Positions 16,507-25,783 are shown, numbered from the stretch's first letter. The stretch: DNA of 64,000 nt from an uncultured Paracoccaceae bacterium (GCA_947503775.1 CANNFE010000003.1:102501-166500), one strand, 5' to 3'. Program-made: numbers and translations. The notes: generated by a model not told the origin, from the sequence alone.

Positions 16507-17760
16507 ATGCCCGCCCTTTGCCGCGACTGTCTCCACACGTTCGATGCCGGTCCCCGCTGCCCGGTCTGCCGCTCCCCGCGCCTTCTGTCACATCCGGAAC
16601 TCTTTGACCTCTCCATAGCGCATATGGACTGCGATGCCTTCTTCGCCAGCGTCGAAAAAAGGGACAATCCCGATCTTGCCGGCAAACCCGTCATCATCGG
16701 CGGCGGCAGGCGCGGAGTGGTCTCAACCGCTTGTTATGTCGCACGAATTCGCGGTGTGAAATCCGCCATGCCGATGTTCAAGGCGCTCAAGCTTTGCCCC
16801 GAAGCCGTCATCGTCCGCCCCCGGTTCGAGGCCTATGTCGAAGCCTCCCGCGCGATCCGCCAGATGATGGACGAGCTGACGCCCTCCGTGGAGCCGCTCT
16901 CGCTTGACGAAGCGTTCATGGATCTGACCGGCACCACCAAACTTCACGGCGCGCCGCCTGCCAAGATGTTGGCATTGCTGGTAAAAAGAATGAAATCCGA
17001 GCTCGGCCTCACCGGCTCTATCGGCCTGTCGCACAACAAGTTTCTGGCCAAGGTCGCCTCGGATCTCGACAAACCGCATGGCTTTGCGATCATCGGAAAA
17101 GCCGAAACCGAAAGCTTTCTGCGGCCCAAATCCGTCCGCCTGATCTGGGGCATCGGCCCTGCCGCGCAAGAGACGCTTGAAAAGGCGGGAATTCGCACCT
17201 TCGAGGATCTGCACCGCTGGGATATCAAAGACTTACAAGCCCGGTTCGGCGGGATGGGCGACCGCCTCTGGCATCTTGCGCGCGGCCTCGATTACCGCTC
17301 CGTCTCGGCCCATCGGCCCGTCAAGGGCATCTCCAACGAAACGACCTTCCGCGAGGATACGAACGATCCTGATATCCTTGACGGCCACATCTGGCGCATG
17401 GCCGAAAAGGTCTCTTCCCGCGCCAAAGCCAAGGAAATCGCGGGCCGGGTCGTCACACTCAAGCTGAAGAAATCAAACCATAAATTGCTGACAAAGCGCC
17501 TGTCGCTGCGGCACCCGACACAGCTCGCCGACCTGATCTACCGGACGGCCCGCGACCTCTTTGACCAGACCGGGAACGAGGGTCCCTATCGCCTCCTGGG
17601 CGTCGGGATTTCCGATCTTGTCCCCGCCGGCACGGCCGATTTGACGGGGGACCTTCTCGATCCGCAGGCCGAGATCCGCACCAAGGCCGAACGCGCCACG
17701 GATGCGATCAGAAATCGCTTCGGCTCTGATGCAATTCTGAAGGGGCGCAGCCTGCGTTGA
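16507..17760 (+). CDS. dinB: DNA polymerase IV (DinB) with N-terminal zinc-ribbon-like leader
   Basis: This 417-residue Y-family translesion polymerase has the palm motif AHMDCDAFFASVE (catalytic Asp), the second acidic site SLDEAFMD, the thumb helix-hairpin-helix (WGIGPAAQETLEKAG) and the little-finger domain (about 290-400). Before the polymerase comes a 37-residue leader with four cysteines (C5, C8, C18, C21; CRDC and CPVC), a probable zinc ribbon not found in E. coli Pol IV. The start at 16507 is the first ATG that keeps this leader intact. An SOS box lies upstream. The stop abuts the stop of the convergent amidohydrolase gene. Confidence 0.94.
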   Translation: MPALCRDCLHTFDAGPRCPVCRSPRLLSHPELFDLSIAHMDCDAFFASVEKRDNPDLAGKPVIIGGGRRGVVSTACYVARIRGVKSAMPMFKALKLCPEAVIVRPRFEAYVEASRAIRQMMDELTPSVEPLSLDEAFMDLTGTTKLHGAPPAKMLALLVKRMKSELGLTGSIGLSHNKFLAKVASDLDKPHGFAIIGKAETESFLRPKSVRLIWGIGPAAQETLEKAGIRTFEDLHRWDIKDLQARFGGMGDRLWHLARGLDYRSVSAHRPVKGISNETTFREDTNDPDILDGHIWRMAEKVSSRAKAKEIAGRVVTLKLKKSNHKLLTKRLSLRHPTQLADLIYRTARDLFDQTGNEGPYRLLGVGISDLVPAGTADLTGDLLDPQAEIRTKAERATDAIRNRFGSDAILKGRSLR

Positions 17761-18621
17761 CTACTCGGCCGCCATCTGCTGATCGATGCAGCCGATCTCG
17801 CAGATATCTACGATCACGCTGTCCATAAGCTTTTGAAATGCTTCGAAGTTACCGTTCGGAACGATTCGCTTCTCGTCCATGTAAAGAGCTCTGTCGACCT
17901 CGATCTGAACCGCATGCTGCCCTTTGGACGGCCTGCCGTAATGCTGAACGATATAGGCGCCGGCGAAGGGCATATTCCGAACGACACGAAGACCCGCATC
18001 GGTAAAGACCGCCTCGATCCGGTCGATGATATGCTGCGCGGCGGAGGCTCCAAACCGGTCACCCAGCACGACATCGGGGCGGGGGAACCCAGGCTGGCTC
18101 ACGCAATCGATTGCCTCGTGCGGCATCGAATGGCAATCGACCAGAATGGCCTGCCCGAACATCGACCGGCTTTCATCCAACAAAGTCTGAAGCCCTTGAT
18201 GATAAGGGCGCCAAACCTGCTCGATCCGCCTTTTTGCCTCGTCCAGCGGGATCTTCCCCCGGTAAATCGCCCGCCCGTTCGCCACCACCCGAGGCACAAC
18301 CCCCAGCCCGCTTGCGATTCGAGGATTATGGCCGGTTTTCCGCGCGCCGCTGATCAGCGCCGGATCCATTTCATCCGCTGCACGATTGAGATCGACAAAG
18401 GCGCGCGGCATCCGGGCAGATATCAGGGGGGCGCCATGGGTCGGTGCGCTGGCGAAAAGCGTCTCGACAAAGGCGTCTTCCGAAGACCTGATTTCCCGCT
18501 CGTTCAGCGAAGATTGCTCCAGAAAGGCAGGCGGATAATACCGGCCGCTATGGGGCGACGAGAAGACAACGCTGGTCGACCGGTGATCCGGTCGCTCGAT
18601 CCGGCAGGTGGATTCGGTCAT
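17761..18621 (-). CDS. N-formylglutamate amidohydrolase family protein
   Basis: This 286-residue protein has the family's metal-binding blocks, including VVFSSPHSGRYYP near the N-terminus and ILVDCHSMPHEA in the middle, plus the C-terminal QIEVDRALYMDE. Members hydrolyse N-formyl-glutamate (histidine breakdown) or related N-acyl amino acids. No hut genes are in the window, so the substrate remains open. The start at 18621 has GGGAG with an 8-base gap; a longer frame to 18645 lacks a site. Confidence 0.9.
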   Translation of the reverse strand: MTESTCRIERPDHRSTSVVFSSPHSGRYYPPAFLEQSSLNEREIRSSEDAFVETLFASAPTHGAPLISARMPRAFVDLNRAADEMDPALISGARKTGHNPRIASGLGVVPRVVANGRAIYRGKIPLDEAKRRIEQVWRPYHQGLQTLLDESRSMFGQAILVDCHSMPHEAIDCVSQPGFPRPDVVLGDRFGASAAQHIIDRIEAVFTDAGLRVVRNMPFAGAYIVQHYGRPSKGQHAVQIEVDRALYMDEKRIVPNGNFEAFQKLMDSVIVDICEIGCIDQQMAAE

Positions 18622-18773
18622 CGGCACTCCCTTCGCGCATCTCAACTTAGCTCGAAACGGGAAAGATCCAAAAGACCTTGATCCCTCTTCGCCCCGCGTC
18701 TATAGACCGCCGGACCGACGCGGTTCGCCCCGCGTCCCTTTTCGTTTGGGACATCGGGCGCCGTCGAGGATTT

Positions 18774-18848
18774 GGGTGATTAGCTCAGCGGTAGAGCACT
18801 TCGTTGACATCGAAGGGGTCACTGGTTCGATCCCAGTATCGCCCACCA
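18774..18848 (+). tRNA. tRNA-Val (GAC)
   Basis: A 75-nt cloverleaf: acceptor GGGTGAT pairs with ATCGCCC, the anticodon stem CTTCG/CGAAG holds the loop TTGACAT (anticodon GAC), and the T arm is CTGGTTCGATCCCAG. The CCA end is encoded. I saw no duplicated 3' end nearby that would suggest an integration site. Confidence 0.96.
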
Positions 18849-18918
18849 TATTCGCCGCCCCTTTTTTATCGGGGCCCCGTAACTGGCGCAATCCGCGCCG
18901 CGACATGAGGAGACGGCC

Positions 18919-19044
18919 ATGAAGGTCAGAAACTCGCTGCGGTCCTTGAAGAACCGCCACCGTGATTGCCGTGTCGTGCGCCGCAAGGGCCGCGTCTACG
19001 TCATCAACAAGACCCAGAAGCGGTTCAAGGCCCGTCAGGGCTAA
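18919..19044 (+). CDS. rpmJ: Ribosomal protein bL36
   Basis: The 41-residue product starts [14 protein letters not shown] and has the short basic bL36 pattern, with [15 protein letters not shown] and the C-terminal [11 protein letters not shown]. It is the variant that lacks the full zinc-binding CCHC set: one cysteine remains, in RDCRVV. AGGAG precedes the ATG by about 6 bases. It belongs to the large ribosomal subunit. It stands alone with its own terminator, downstream of tRNA-Val, as in many Rhodobacterales. Confidence 0.96.
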   Translation: MKVRNSLRSLKNRHRDCRVVRRKGRVYVINKTQKRFKARQG

Positions 19045-19070
19045 GGTGATTGCTTACTGACTTGAAGAAA

Positions 19071-19094
19071 GGCCGCCCCATGGGCGGCCTTTTT
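19071..19094 (+). terminator. Rho-independent terminator of rpmJ
   Basis: GGCCGCCC (19071-19078), a three-base loop and GGGCGGCC (19082-19089) are followed by TTTTT. Confidence 0.93.
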
Positions 19095-19182
19095 CGTTGG
19101 ACCCTACGTCGCAACCGATCGATCCGGTTTGAACAGAGCCGGACGCGCCGTCATACTGATCTCGGGGCAGAGGAGGCTTTTC

Positions 19183-19641
19183 ATGAAGATCGTCGTTAAC
19201 GGTATCGACCACGAAGTCGACGTGGATCCGGAGATGCCTCTCCTTTGGGTGCTTCGCGATGTGCTTGGAATTACCGGTCCGAAATTCGGCTGCGGCATCG
19301 CCTATTGCGGGGCCTGCACGGTTCACATCTATGCGCAGCCTGTCCGGTCCTGCTCGCTTCAGGTTCAGGATGTGGATGGGCCGGTCACGACGATCGAAGG
19401 GCTCGGCTCTCCAGATGGCCTGCATCCGGTTCAGGAGGCATGGCAAGAGCATCAGGTCGCGCAGTGCGGATACTGTCAGGCCGGGCAGATCATGACGGCG
19501 GCTGCCTTTCTGGCCGAGGTCCCCGATCCGACGGATGAAGATGTCGACGCCGCGATGGGCAATAACTTATGCCGCTGTGGAACCTATCCCCGGATCCGCG
19601 ACGCCGTGAAGACGGCCGCCCAAAAGATGAAGGAGGCCTGA
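19183..19641 (+). CDS. iorA: Isoquinoline 1-oxidoreductase-type 2Fe-2S subunit
   Basis: This 152-residue protein has two 2Fe-2S domains. The plant-type N-terminal cluster is ligated by [12 protein letters not shown] with a later Cys (VRSCSLQ). The C-terminal helical cluster domain is ligated by QCGYCQAGQ and [11 protein letters not shown]. It passes electrons from the molybdenum subunit encoded by the next gene. The start at 19183 has AGGAGG upstream. The small-subunit family is certain; isoquinoline as substrate is only a family label, and aldehydes or N-heterocycles are equally possible. Confidence 0.92.
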   Translation: MKIVVNGIDHEVDVDPEMPLLWVLRDVLGITGPKFGCGIAYCGACTVHIYAQPVRSCSLQVQDVDGPVTTIEGLGSPDGLHPVQEAWQEHQVAQCGYCQAGQIMTAAAFLAEVPDPTDEDVDAAMGNNLCRCGTYPRIRDAVKTAAQKMKEA

Positions 19642-19642
19642 G

Positions 19643-21886
19643 ATGAGCATCGGAACCATCGCACGGCGCACCTTCCTGATTGGCTCTGCCGCTACTGCCG
19701 GAGGCGTCGCGTTCGGCGTGTGGCGTTACCGGACGCCCTATGACAACCCGCTTGAAGACCAGCTTGCCGAGGGGGAGGTTACTCTGACCCCTTACATCAA
19801 GATCGACACGGACGGCGTGACTGTCATCACCCCCCGGATCGAGCTGGGTCAGGGCACGATGACCACGCTTGCGGCTCTGGTTGCCGAGGAAATGGATCTC
19901 GATCTCGCGCAGGTGCGGGCCGATCACGGCCCTCCCAGCGCGGCCTATTACAATGGTGTCGTCTCTGCCGAGGGCATGCCCGTCGCGGCCACCGACACAG
20001 GCTTCATGGCCCGCACCGCGCGCGGCGCAGGTGATGTCGTCGGAAAGTTCATGGGTCTTCATATCACCGGCGGCTCCACCTCGATCCCCGACGCATTCGA
20101 CAAGATGAGACAGGCGGGCGCGGCGGCCCGTCTGGTCATGATCCGCGCAGCCGCCGAGCGGGAAGGCGTCATCGCCGGAAGCCTCTGGACCGAGCTCGGC
20201 CATGTGGTCGGACCGAACGATCTGACGATCGCCTACGAGGACCTCGCCGCCGATGCGGCCCTGCTTGATATTCCACGGGACGTTGAACTGAAGTCTCGTT
20301 CGAACTGGCGGTATCTTGGGCAAAGTCAGCCTCGCCTCGACATGGTGCCTAAGATCACCGGAACGGCCCCGTTCGGCATCGATATCCGGCTGCCCGATAT
20401 GCTCTATGCAACCGTGCGAAGTAATCCGGCTCAAGGAGCGGGTGCCCTGAATTACGATGCGACAGACGCTCAGGAGATGAAAGGCGTGGTCAAGATCGTG
20501 CCGCTTAAGACCGGGGCGGGCGTCCTGGCTGATACGACCTGGACGGCCTTTCGTGCGGCAGATCTGATCGAGTTCGACTGGGCGCCATCGCCCTATCCTG
20601 AGACAAGCGAAGATATGGCCGCAGCGCTCGCTGATAGCTTTACCGACGAAGCGCGCGACAGCCGGTTTCGCGATGACGGCGATGTCGAGAACGGCTCGGC
20701 AGAGGCCACCGAGATCGAGGCAGAGTACAAGGTGCCGTTCCTGGCCCACGCCCCGCTTGAGCCCATGAACGCGACGGCATGGCTGAGGGATGGAAAGCTC
20801 GATATCTGGGCTGGCACGCAGGTCCCGACCTATGTGGTCGATGTCGCCAAGGATCTCACGGGGTTGCCAGACGACGCGATAACGCTTCATACAACGCTTG
20901 CCGGAGGATCCTTCGGACGACGGCTTGAATTCGACTTCATCGCCCAGACGATCGAGCTTGCCTTGGAAGCCGATGGACGACCGGTCAAGATGACCTGGAC
21001 GCGCGAAGAGGATTTCGCCCACGACTATCCAAGGCCGATGGGCATGGCCCGGATGAAAGGACGCATTGCGGCGGATGGCCAGATCGAAAGCCTTGACGGG
21101 GCCTTCGCCTATCCGTCGGTCGTGGCCTCGCAGGTCAGCCGCCTTGGCCTGACCGTTCCGGGGCCCGATGTGGCCATTGTTGCGGGCGGATGGGATCAGC
21201 CCTTTTCGATCCCGAACTACCGGATGACAGGCCACCGCGCGCCTGAAGTCGCCCCGGTCTCGTCCTGGCGCTCTGTCGGGGCGTCGGGCAACGGGTTCTT
21301 CCATGACTGCTTTCTTGACGAGTTGATCCATGCCGCTGGTCTGGACCCGATGGAAGAGCGGATCCGTCTGTGTTGGCATGATCCCAGCCGCAAAGTGCTT
21401 GAGGCCGTGGCCGAGATGTCGAACTGGGGCAGCCCGCTTCCAGAGGGATCGGGACGCGGCGTTGGCTTTTGCCTGTCCTTCGGCGTTCCCTGTGCCGAGG
21501 TGGTCGAGGTAACGCAAACCGAGCGGGGCCTGAAACTGGACCGCGCCTTTGCCGCGGCCGATGTGGGCACGGCCCTCGATCCGCGCAACCTCGATGCGCA
21601 GCTGTCAGGCGGAATGATCTTTGGGCTGGGACATGCGATGAACTGTCAGTTGACCTACACGGCCGGGGGCGCTCCGGATCAGATCAACTTTCCGGACTAC
21701 CCCGCGATGCGCTTTGACCAGTGCCCAAAGGTCGAGACCCGCATCCTGGAGAACGGCGATACGATCAAGGGCATCGGAGAGCCAGGCGTGCCGCCGGCTG
21801 CGCCTGCTTTGGCCAACGCCATCTTTGCCGCGACCGGGCAGCGGCTGCGCGAGATGCCGTTCGACAAGTTCGTGGATTTCGCCTGA
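19643..21886 (+). CDS. iorB: Molybdopterin-binding subunit of an IorAB-type oxidoreductase, Tat-exported
   Basis: This 747-residue large subunit of the xanthine-dehydrogenase superfamily begins with a Tat signal (IARRTFLIGSAATAGG) that would carry the IorAB complex to the periplasm. Molybdenum-site segments include ELGQGTMTTLAALVAEE, GGSFGRRLEFDF and the C-terminal GIGEPGVPPAAPALANAI with the catalytic-type Glu. It starts one base after the iorA stop, so the two are co-translated. Neither the c-type cytochrome often found with such enzymes nor an XdhC maturation factor is adjacent. The substrate is unknown. Confidence 0.93.
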   Translation: MSIGTIARRTFLIGSAATAGGVAFGVWRYRTPYDNPLEDQLAEGEVTLTPYIKIDTDGVTVITPRIELGQGTMTTLAALVAEEMDLDLAQVRADHGPPSAAYYNGVVSAEGMPVAATDTGFMARTARGAGDVVGKFMGLHITGGSTSIPDAFDKMRQAGAAARLVMIRAAAEREGVIAGSLWTELGHVVGPNDLTIAYEDLAADAALLDIPRDVELKSRSNWRYLGQSQPRLDMVPKITGTAPFGIDIRLPDMLYATVRSNPAQGAGALNYDATDAQEMKGVVKIVPLKTGAGVLADTTWTAFRAADLIEFDWAPSPYPETSEDMAAALADSFTDEARDSRFRDDGDVENGSAEATEIEAEYKVPFLAHAPLEPMNATAWLRDGKLDIWAGTQVPTYVVDVAKDLTGLPDDAITLHTTLAGGSFGRRLEFDFIAQTIELALEADGRPVKMTWTREEDFAHDYPRPMGMARMKGRIAADGQIESLDGAFAYPSVVASQVSRLGLTVPGPDVAIVAGGWDQPFSIPNYRMTGHRAPEVAPVSSWRSVGASGNGFFHDCFLDELIHAAGLDPMEERIRLCWHDPSRKVLEAVAEMSNWGSPLPEGSGRGVGFCLSFGVPCAEVVEVTQTERGLKLDRAFAAADVGTALDPRNLDAQLSGGMIFGLGHAMNCQLTYTAGGAPDQINFPDYPAMRFDQCPKVETRILENGDTIKGIGEPGVPPAAPALANAIFAATGQRLREMPFDKFVDFA

Positions 21887-21891
21887 GGACC

Positions 21892-21917
21892 GGCGGGACC
21901 GGCAAGACGGTCCCGCC
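21892..21917. terminator. Stem-loop between convergent iorB and the caspase-like gene
   Basis: GGCGGGACCG (21892-21901) pairs with CGGTCCCGCC (21908-21917) across a six-base loop. There is no T run, so it is a weak terminator or an mRNA-stabilising hairpin. Confidence 0.7.
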
Positions 21918-21928
21918 TCGAGCCACGT

Positions 21929-23629
21929 TCAACGCAAGATGCTATCTGCCAGAAGCCGCACTGCGGTCGGTTCGTTCATGTAGCCGGTGACGGGCAGGTT
22001 TCGCGACCTTTGGTAGCGCCGCAGTGCACGCCGCGTATCATCCGTGAAGCGTCCGTCGACAGCCCCCGGCTCGAGGCCGAGATCGGCAAGACGGGCTTCG
22101 ACAAGACGGGCCGTGATCGTGTTCAGACCAAGTGCCCGTTCCTGCGCCTCGGCACGTTCCCGATCCGCCTGACCCGATTGCGCATTTTCAAGCGCCGTCA
22201 GCCTTTCGCGGGCCTGTCCCCGAAAGCTGCCATTGGGATAACGCTCAAGATACTCGCGATAACCCGCGACGCTGTCCACTTCGCGGTAACGATCCCAGAC
22301 CCGACGCTCTTCGCCGGCTGCGGCTGCGCGCGCGTCTTCCTCGATCCGGTTGAGCCGGTCCCGCGCCTGATCCGCGAACAGACCATCAGGATAGCGTTCG
22401 AGGTATCGGCGCAGGTCCCCCTCCCCGCCATTGCGCCCGGTTTCGCGCCAATAGGCTCGATCCTCCCGTTCGACCCGCTCGCGTTCGCGCTGCGCTTCGG
22501 CCTCCAGGATATCGCTGCGCCGTTGCGCCTGTTCACGCAACAGCCGGATCTGAACGGTCGTCAGATACGAGCTTTGCTCCAACCCGTTCTGCTGCTGCCA
22601 GTTGGTGATGGCCTGCCGGGTGCCCGGCCCGAAAATGCCGTCGATCCCGCGGGTATTGTAATCGAGGATCGTCAGATCACGCTGGATCTGCTGCCGCTCC
22701 TGCCGCGATAAATTCAGCGCCTCTTCGGCCAGTCGCGCCTGACGTTCCGGCTCGGACAGGATGCGGTCTATGGCAATACGGGCCGCCGTGGCATGCCGCC
22801 CCCGCGGAAACTGGTCCAGATAAGCGCGATAGCCTTCGACCGTATCGTCATCCGACGCTGCGTCCCAAGCGAGATTATCCCGCCGTTCCCGAACAAGGGC
22901 GATGACATCAGACTGATCCTCATCACCGCGCGGTCGAAGGATAACACGGGGGCGATCACGATCCCTTGCTTGATCGCGCGGAATTAACACCAATCGATCG
23001 GGGGCTTCGCCCACAAAGGCTGCGCCTTCCGCATCGGTCACGGCTTCGACCAGATCGCGACCGGGCTGGGCGACATCCTCTCCCAGAAAACCGGCCAGAT
23101 AGTCCGGCCCGGCGCGAACAATCGTAACCCCGTCCGGAGCCTCGAGCGGACCAAGACCCGGTGACAAGCCGTCAATATAGTCGTCTTCGGATTGCCTCAG
23201 CCCAAGGGCGAGAACGGCGGGACCGTCGATCTGATCCAGAAAGGTAAGGACATTTTCGACAAGGACCGCATCCGTGCCCGTCTCCAACAGATGATCGGGT
23301 GTGTCCGTCGTGCGCGCCATGTACCAGGTGCGCGTTCCATCGGTCACGAACTGACCGACCATGGCGATCAGAACGGCATCCGCATCCTCGGCGACATCCG
23401 CCAGATCATCCAGACCGCCCTCGATCCGGGAGATCTCTGCATCCTCGACCACAACGACGGTAGCGCCTGCCTCTTCGAAATTACCAGCGGCATTTACCAC
23501 CTTGGTGCCGCCGGAGACATTGTTCAGGTACCGATAACGCTCCGTTCCGATCAAAAGCACGGCCTGGTCGGCGGCAACACTGCCTGCAAGAAAGAGGCTC
23601 AAGAGGCCTGCCAGTCCGATCTGCTTCAT
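21929..23629 (-). CDS. Exported protein with degenerate caspase-like domain and two peptidoglycan-binding domains
   Basis: This 566-residue protein has a signal peptide (MKQIGLAGLLSLFLAGSVAA). An alpha/beta domain (about 20-200) begins AVLLIGTERYRYLNNV like caspase-type peptidases, but the usual Gly-His-Gly is replaced (AMVGQFVTDG) and no catalytic Cys block is seen, so it is probably inactive. Two peptidoglycan-binding_1 domains follow (about 320-380, GIDGIFGPGTRQAITNWQQ; about 500-566, AVDGRFTDDTRRALRRYQR). Between and before them are three copies of a Tyr-Leu-x-x-Phe/Tyr-Pro-x-Gly repeat. A GGAGA site favours 23629. It lies 20 bp after the ligase gene, so it may be the tail of the liv operon. 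Confidence 0.8.
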   Translation of the reverse strand: MKQIGLAGLLSLFLAGSVAADQAVLLIGTERYRYLNNVSGGTKVVNAAGNFEEAGATVVVVEDAEISRIEGGLDDLADVAEDADAVLIAMVGQFVTDGTRTWYMARTTDTPDHLLETGTDAVLVENVLTFLDQIDGPAVLALGLRQSEDDYIDGLSPGLGPLEAPDGVTIVRAGPDYLAGFLGEDVAQPGRDLVEAVTDAEGAAFVGEAPDRLVLIPRDQARDRDRPRVILRPRGDEDQSDVIALVRERRDNLAWDAASDDDTVEGYRAYLDQFPRGRHATAARIAIDRILSEPERQARLAEEALNLSRQERQQIQRDLTILDYNTRGIDGIFGPGTRQAITNWQQQNGLEQSSYLTTVQIRLLREQAQRRSDILEAEAQRERERVEREDRAYWRETGRNGGEGDLRRYLERYPDGLFADQARDRLNRIEEDARAAAAGEERRVWDRYREVDSVAGYREYLERYPNGSFRGQARERLTALENAQSGQADRERAEAQERALGLNTITARLVEARLADLGLEPGAVDGRFTDDTRRALRRYQRSRNLPVTGYMNEPTAVRLLADSILR

Positions 23630-23649
23630 ATCGTTCTCCACGCGTTTTT

Positions 23650-24849
23650 TCAGGTCTCGTAGACCCGTTTGTCTTCGATAACGATGCCGTCCCGCGGCAA
23701 AGAGCCGGGCGGCACCACCTCGATCCGGCCCCTGAGCTTGAGGCTGTCTTGAACGGCTTGGGCAAGCTCGCCTTCATCCGATCTAGTGCTCTCGATCCGA
23801 ACGATCATCACATCCGCATCACCCTCGCGATCGGCGATTACGCGGACGCGTTCGATCGCGTCATAGCCTTTCACGAGATCCGCGACCTGTTCGGGCCGCA
23901 CGAACATACCCTTGATCTTGGTTGTCTGATCCGCCCGGCCCATCCAGCCCTTGATGCGTTTGTTGGTGCGCCCGCATGCGCTGGCTCCGGGCAGGATCGC
24001 GCTAAGATCGCCTGTTCCAAAGCGGATAAGGGGATAATCGGGGTTGAGCGTGGTCACGACAATCTCGCCGACCTCACCGTCCGCGACCGGATCACCCGTG
24101 CCGGGCGTCACGATCTCGAGGATCACGCCCTCATCGAGGATCATGCCCGCATCCGCCTCGGTCTCGTAGGCGATATGTCCCAGATCGGCGGTCGCGTAGC
24201 ATTGCAGACAGGAGATATCGCGATCCGCGTAATAGGCGCGCAAGGCGGGAAAGAGTGCCCCCCCGGAAACGGCGGCCTTGGTGATCCGAAGGTCAAATCC
24301 GTCCTGATCCGCCTGCTCCAGAATGACTTTCAGATAATCAGGCGTTCCGGCATAAGCCGTCACACCCACATCCCGCGCCGCGCGCGCCTGAAGCGCCGTC
24401 TGGCCGATCCCGGCCGGCAGGATCCGTGCGCCGACCGCTCTGGCACCATTCTCGAACATGAGGCCCGCCGGGGTCAGGTGATAGGAAAAGCAGTTCTGCA
24501 CGATATCATCGGGGCCGATCCCACAGGCATGCAGAAAGCGACCAAAGCGCCACCAGTCGTGGCCAACGCCGCCCGGCTCGTAGATCGGGCCCGGCGACTG
24601 AAAGACATGCGCCACATTCGTGGCCCCGATCCCTCCGAAGGGTGGCTCATCCGCCTGCCAAGCGGCAAGGTCGGACTTTCTAAGAACCGGCAGTTTGCGA
24701 AGATCGGACAGATCCTCGATCTCTGTCTCCGGCAAACAGCTTCTCTCAAAGGCGCGGACACGCTTGATCTGCTCTTGCAGAGCGGCGAGCTGCCGGGCCT
24801 CGCGTTCATCCTGGCTTTGCGTCTCGGCTGTATCGAAATAGCTCGTCAT
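23650..24849 (-). CDS. Phenylacetate-CoA ligase-like adenylate-forming enzyme
   Basis: This 399-residue protein matches the PaaK branch of the ANL superfamily: C-terminal GRADQTTKIKGMFVRPEQV and the acceptor-domain segment IVTTLNPDYPLIRFGTGDLS are clear. The Ser/Thr/Gly-rich ATP loop is atypical (FQSPGPIYEPGGVG). The C-terminal Lys lies in the last residues (IEDKRVYET). It would activate an aromatic or other carboxylic acid as its CoA thioester. AAGGGGGA fits the ATG at 24849, the second of two adjacent ATGs. It follows livF on the same strand in the importer operon. Confidence 0.88.
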   Translation of the reverse strand: MTSYFDTAETQSQDEREARQLAALQEQIKRVRAFERSCLPETEIEDLSDLRKLPVLRKSDLAAWQADEPPFGGIGATNVAHVFQSPGPIYEPGGVGHDWWRFGRFLHACGIGPDDIVQNCFSYHLTPAGLMFENGARAVGARILPAGIGQTALQARAARDVGVTAYAGTPDYLKVILEQADQDGFDLRITKAAVSGGALFPALRAYYADRDISCLQCYATADLGHIAYETEADAGMILDEGVILEIVTPGTGDPVADGEVGEIVVTTLNPDYPLIRFGTGDLSAILPGASACGRTNKRIKGWMGRADQTTKIKGMFVRPEQVADLVKGYDAIERVRVIADREGDADVMIVRIESTRSDEGELAQAVQDSLKLRGRIEVVPPGSLPRDGIVIEDKRVYET

Positions 24850-24955
24850 CATTCCCCCTTCGGGACAGGGGGATATGTGGAGCACCCTCTCCCGTTATCC
24901 AATATCAGGTTCGTTCAAGATCTCCGGCACGGCTCTGTCATCCGCTCAGCTGGCA

Positions 24956-25783
24956 TCAACTCAGCCAGCGCTTTCGCCTGCGGTAGCTGCGGACGTCGCG
25001 AAAGGATTTGCGGCCCTCATCGCTCATACCGAGATAGAATTCCTTGACGTCCGGGTTCTCTCTTAGCTCTGCGGCTGGCCCATCCATTACGATCCGGCCG
25101 CTTTCAAGGATATAGCCGTAATGCGAGAACCGCAGCGCGACATTGGTATTTTGCTCGGCCAGAAGAAAGCTCACGCCCTGCTCTTCGTTCAGCGACTTCA
25201 CGATACCGAAGATCTCCTCCACCAGCTGTGGCGCCAGACCCATAGACGGCTCGTCGAGCAGGATCATCTTCGGCTTTGACATCAGCGCCCGACCGATCGC
25301 GCACATCTGCTGCTCGCCGCCCGATGTATATCCCGCCTGGGATCCGCGCCGCTCTTTCAGCCGCGGGAAATAACCATAAACCATCTCGAGGTCCGCCTTG
25401 ATCGCAGCAGAGCCATCCCGGCGCGTATAAGCGCCGGTCAATAGATTTTCCTCAATAGTCAGATGTTCGAAACAGTGCCGCCCCTCCATCACCTGAACGA
25501 CGCCGCGCTCGACCAGATCGGACGGGGACAGATCCTGGATCCGGTCCCCTTTGTAGAGGATAGAGCCCTTGGTCACCTCGCCGCGCTCGGACTGGAGAAG
25601 GTTTGAAATCGCCTTGAGGGTCGTTGTCTTGCCGGCCCCGTTCCCGCCAAGAAGCGCCGTGATCCCGCCTTCACGAACAGAGAGCGAGACCCCTTTGAGC
25701 ACGAGGATCACATGATTATAAATCACCTCGATATTGTTCACATCGAGAAGCGTCGCCGCCTCGGATCTGTCCGTGTCCAACAT
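24956..25783 (-). CDS. livF: Branched-chain-type ABC transporter ATP-binding protein (LivF)
   Basis: This 275-residue ATPase has Walker A GGNGAGKTT, the LivF-type signature SGGEQQMCAIGRAL and Walker B MILLDEPSMGL. A longer-than-usual C-terminal tail ends in basic residues (RSYRRRKRWLS). The start at 25783 has GGGAG eight bases upstream. With LivG it forms the motor of the HAAT-type importer. It sits between the binding-protein gene and a CoA ligase gene. Confidence 0.95.
   Translation of the reverse strand: MLDTDRSEAATLLDVNNIEVIYNHVILVLKGVSLSVREGGITALLGGNGAGKTTTLKAISNLLQSERGEVTKGSILYKGDRIQDLSPSDLVERGVVQVMEGRHCFEHLTIEENLLTGAYTRRDGSAAIKADLEMVYGYFPRLKERRGSQAGYTSGGEQQMCAIGRALMSKPKMILLDEPSMGLAPQLVEEIFGIVKSLNEEQGVSFLLAEQNTNVALRFSHYGYILESGRIVMDGPAAELRENPDVKEFYLGMSDEGRKSFRDVRSYRRRKRWLS

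Noticed and set aside
18774-18848. tRNA-Val as an integration (att) site
   Set aside because: No repeat of the tRNA 3' end, integrase or atypical DNA follows; rpmJ and its terminator come next.
19490-21517. 675-codon open frame on the minus strand
   Set aside because: It is the antisense shadow of iorAB, which have clear Fe-S and Mo-site motifs.
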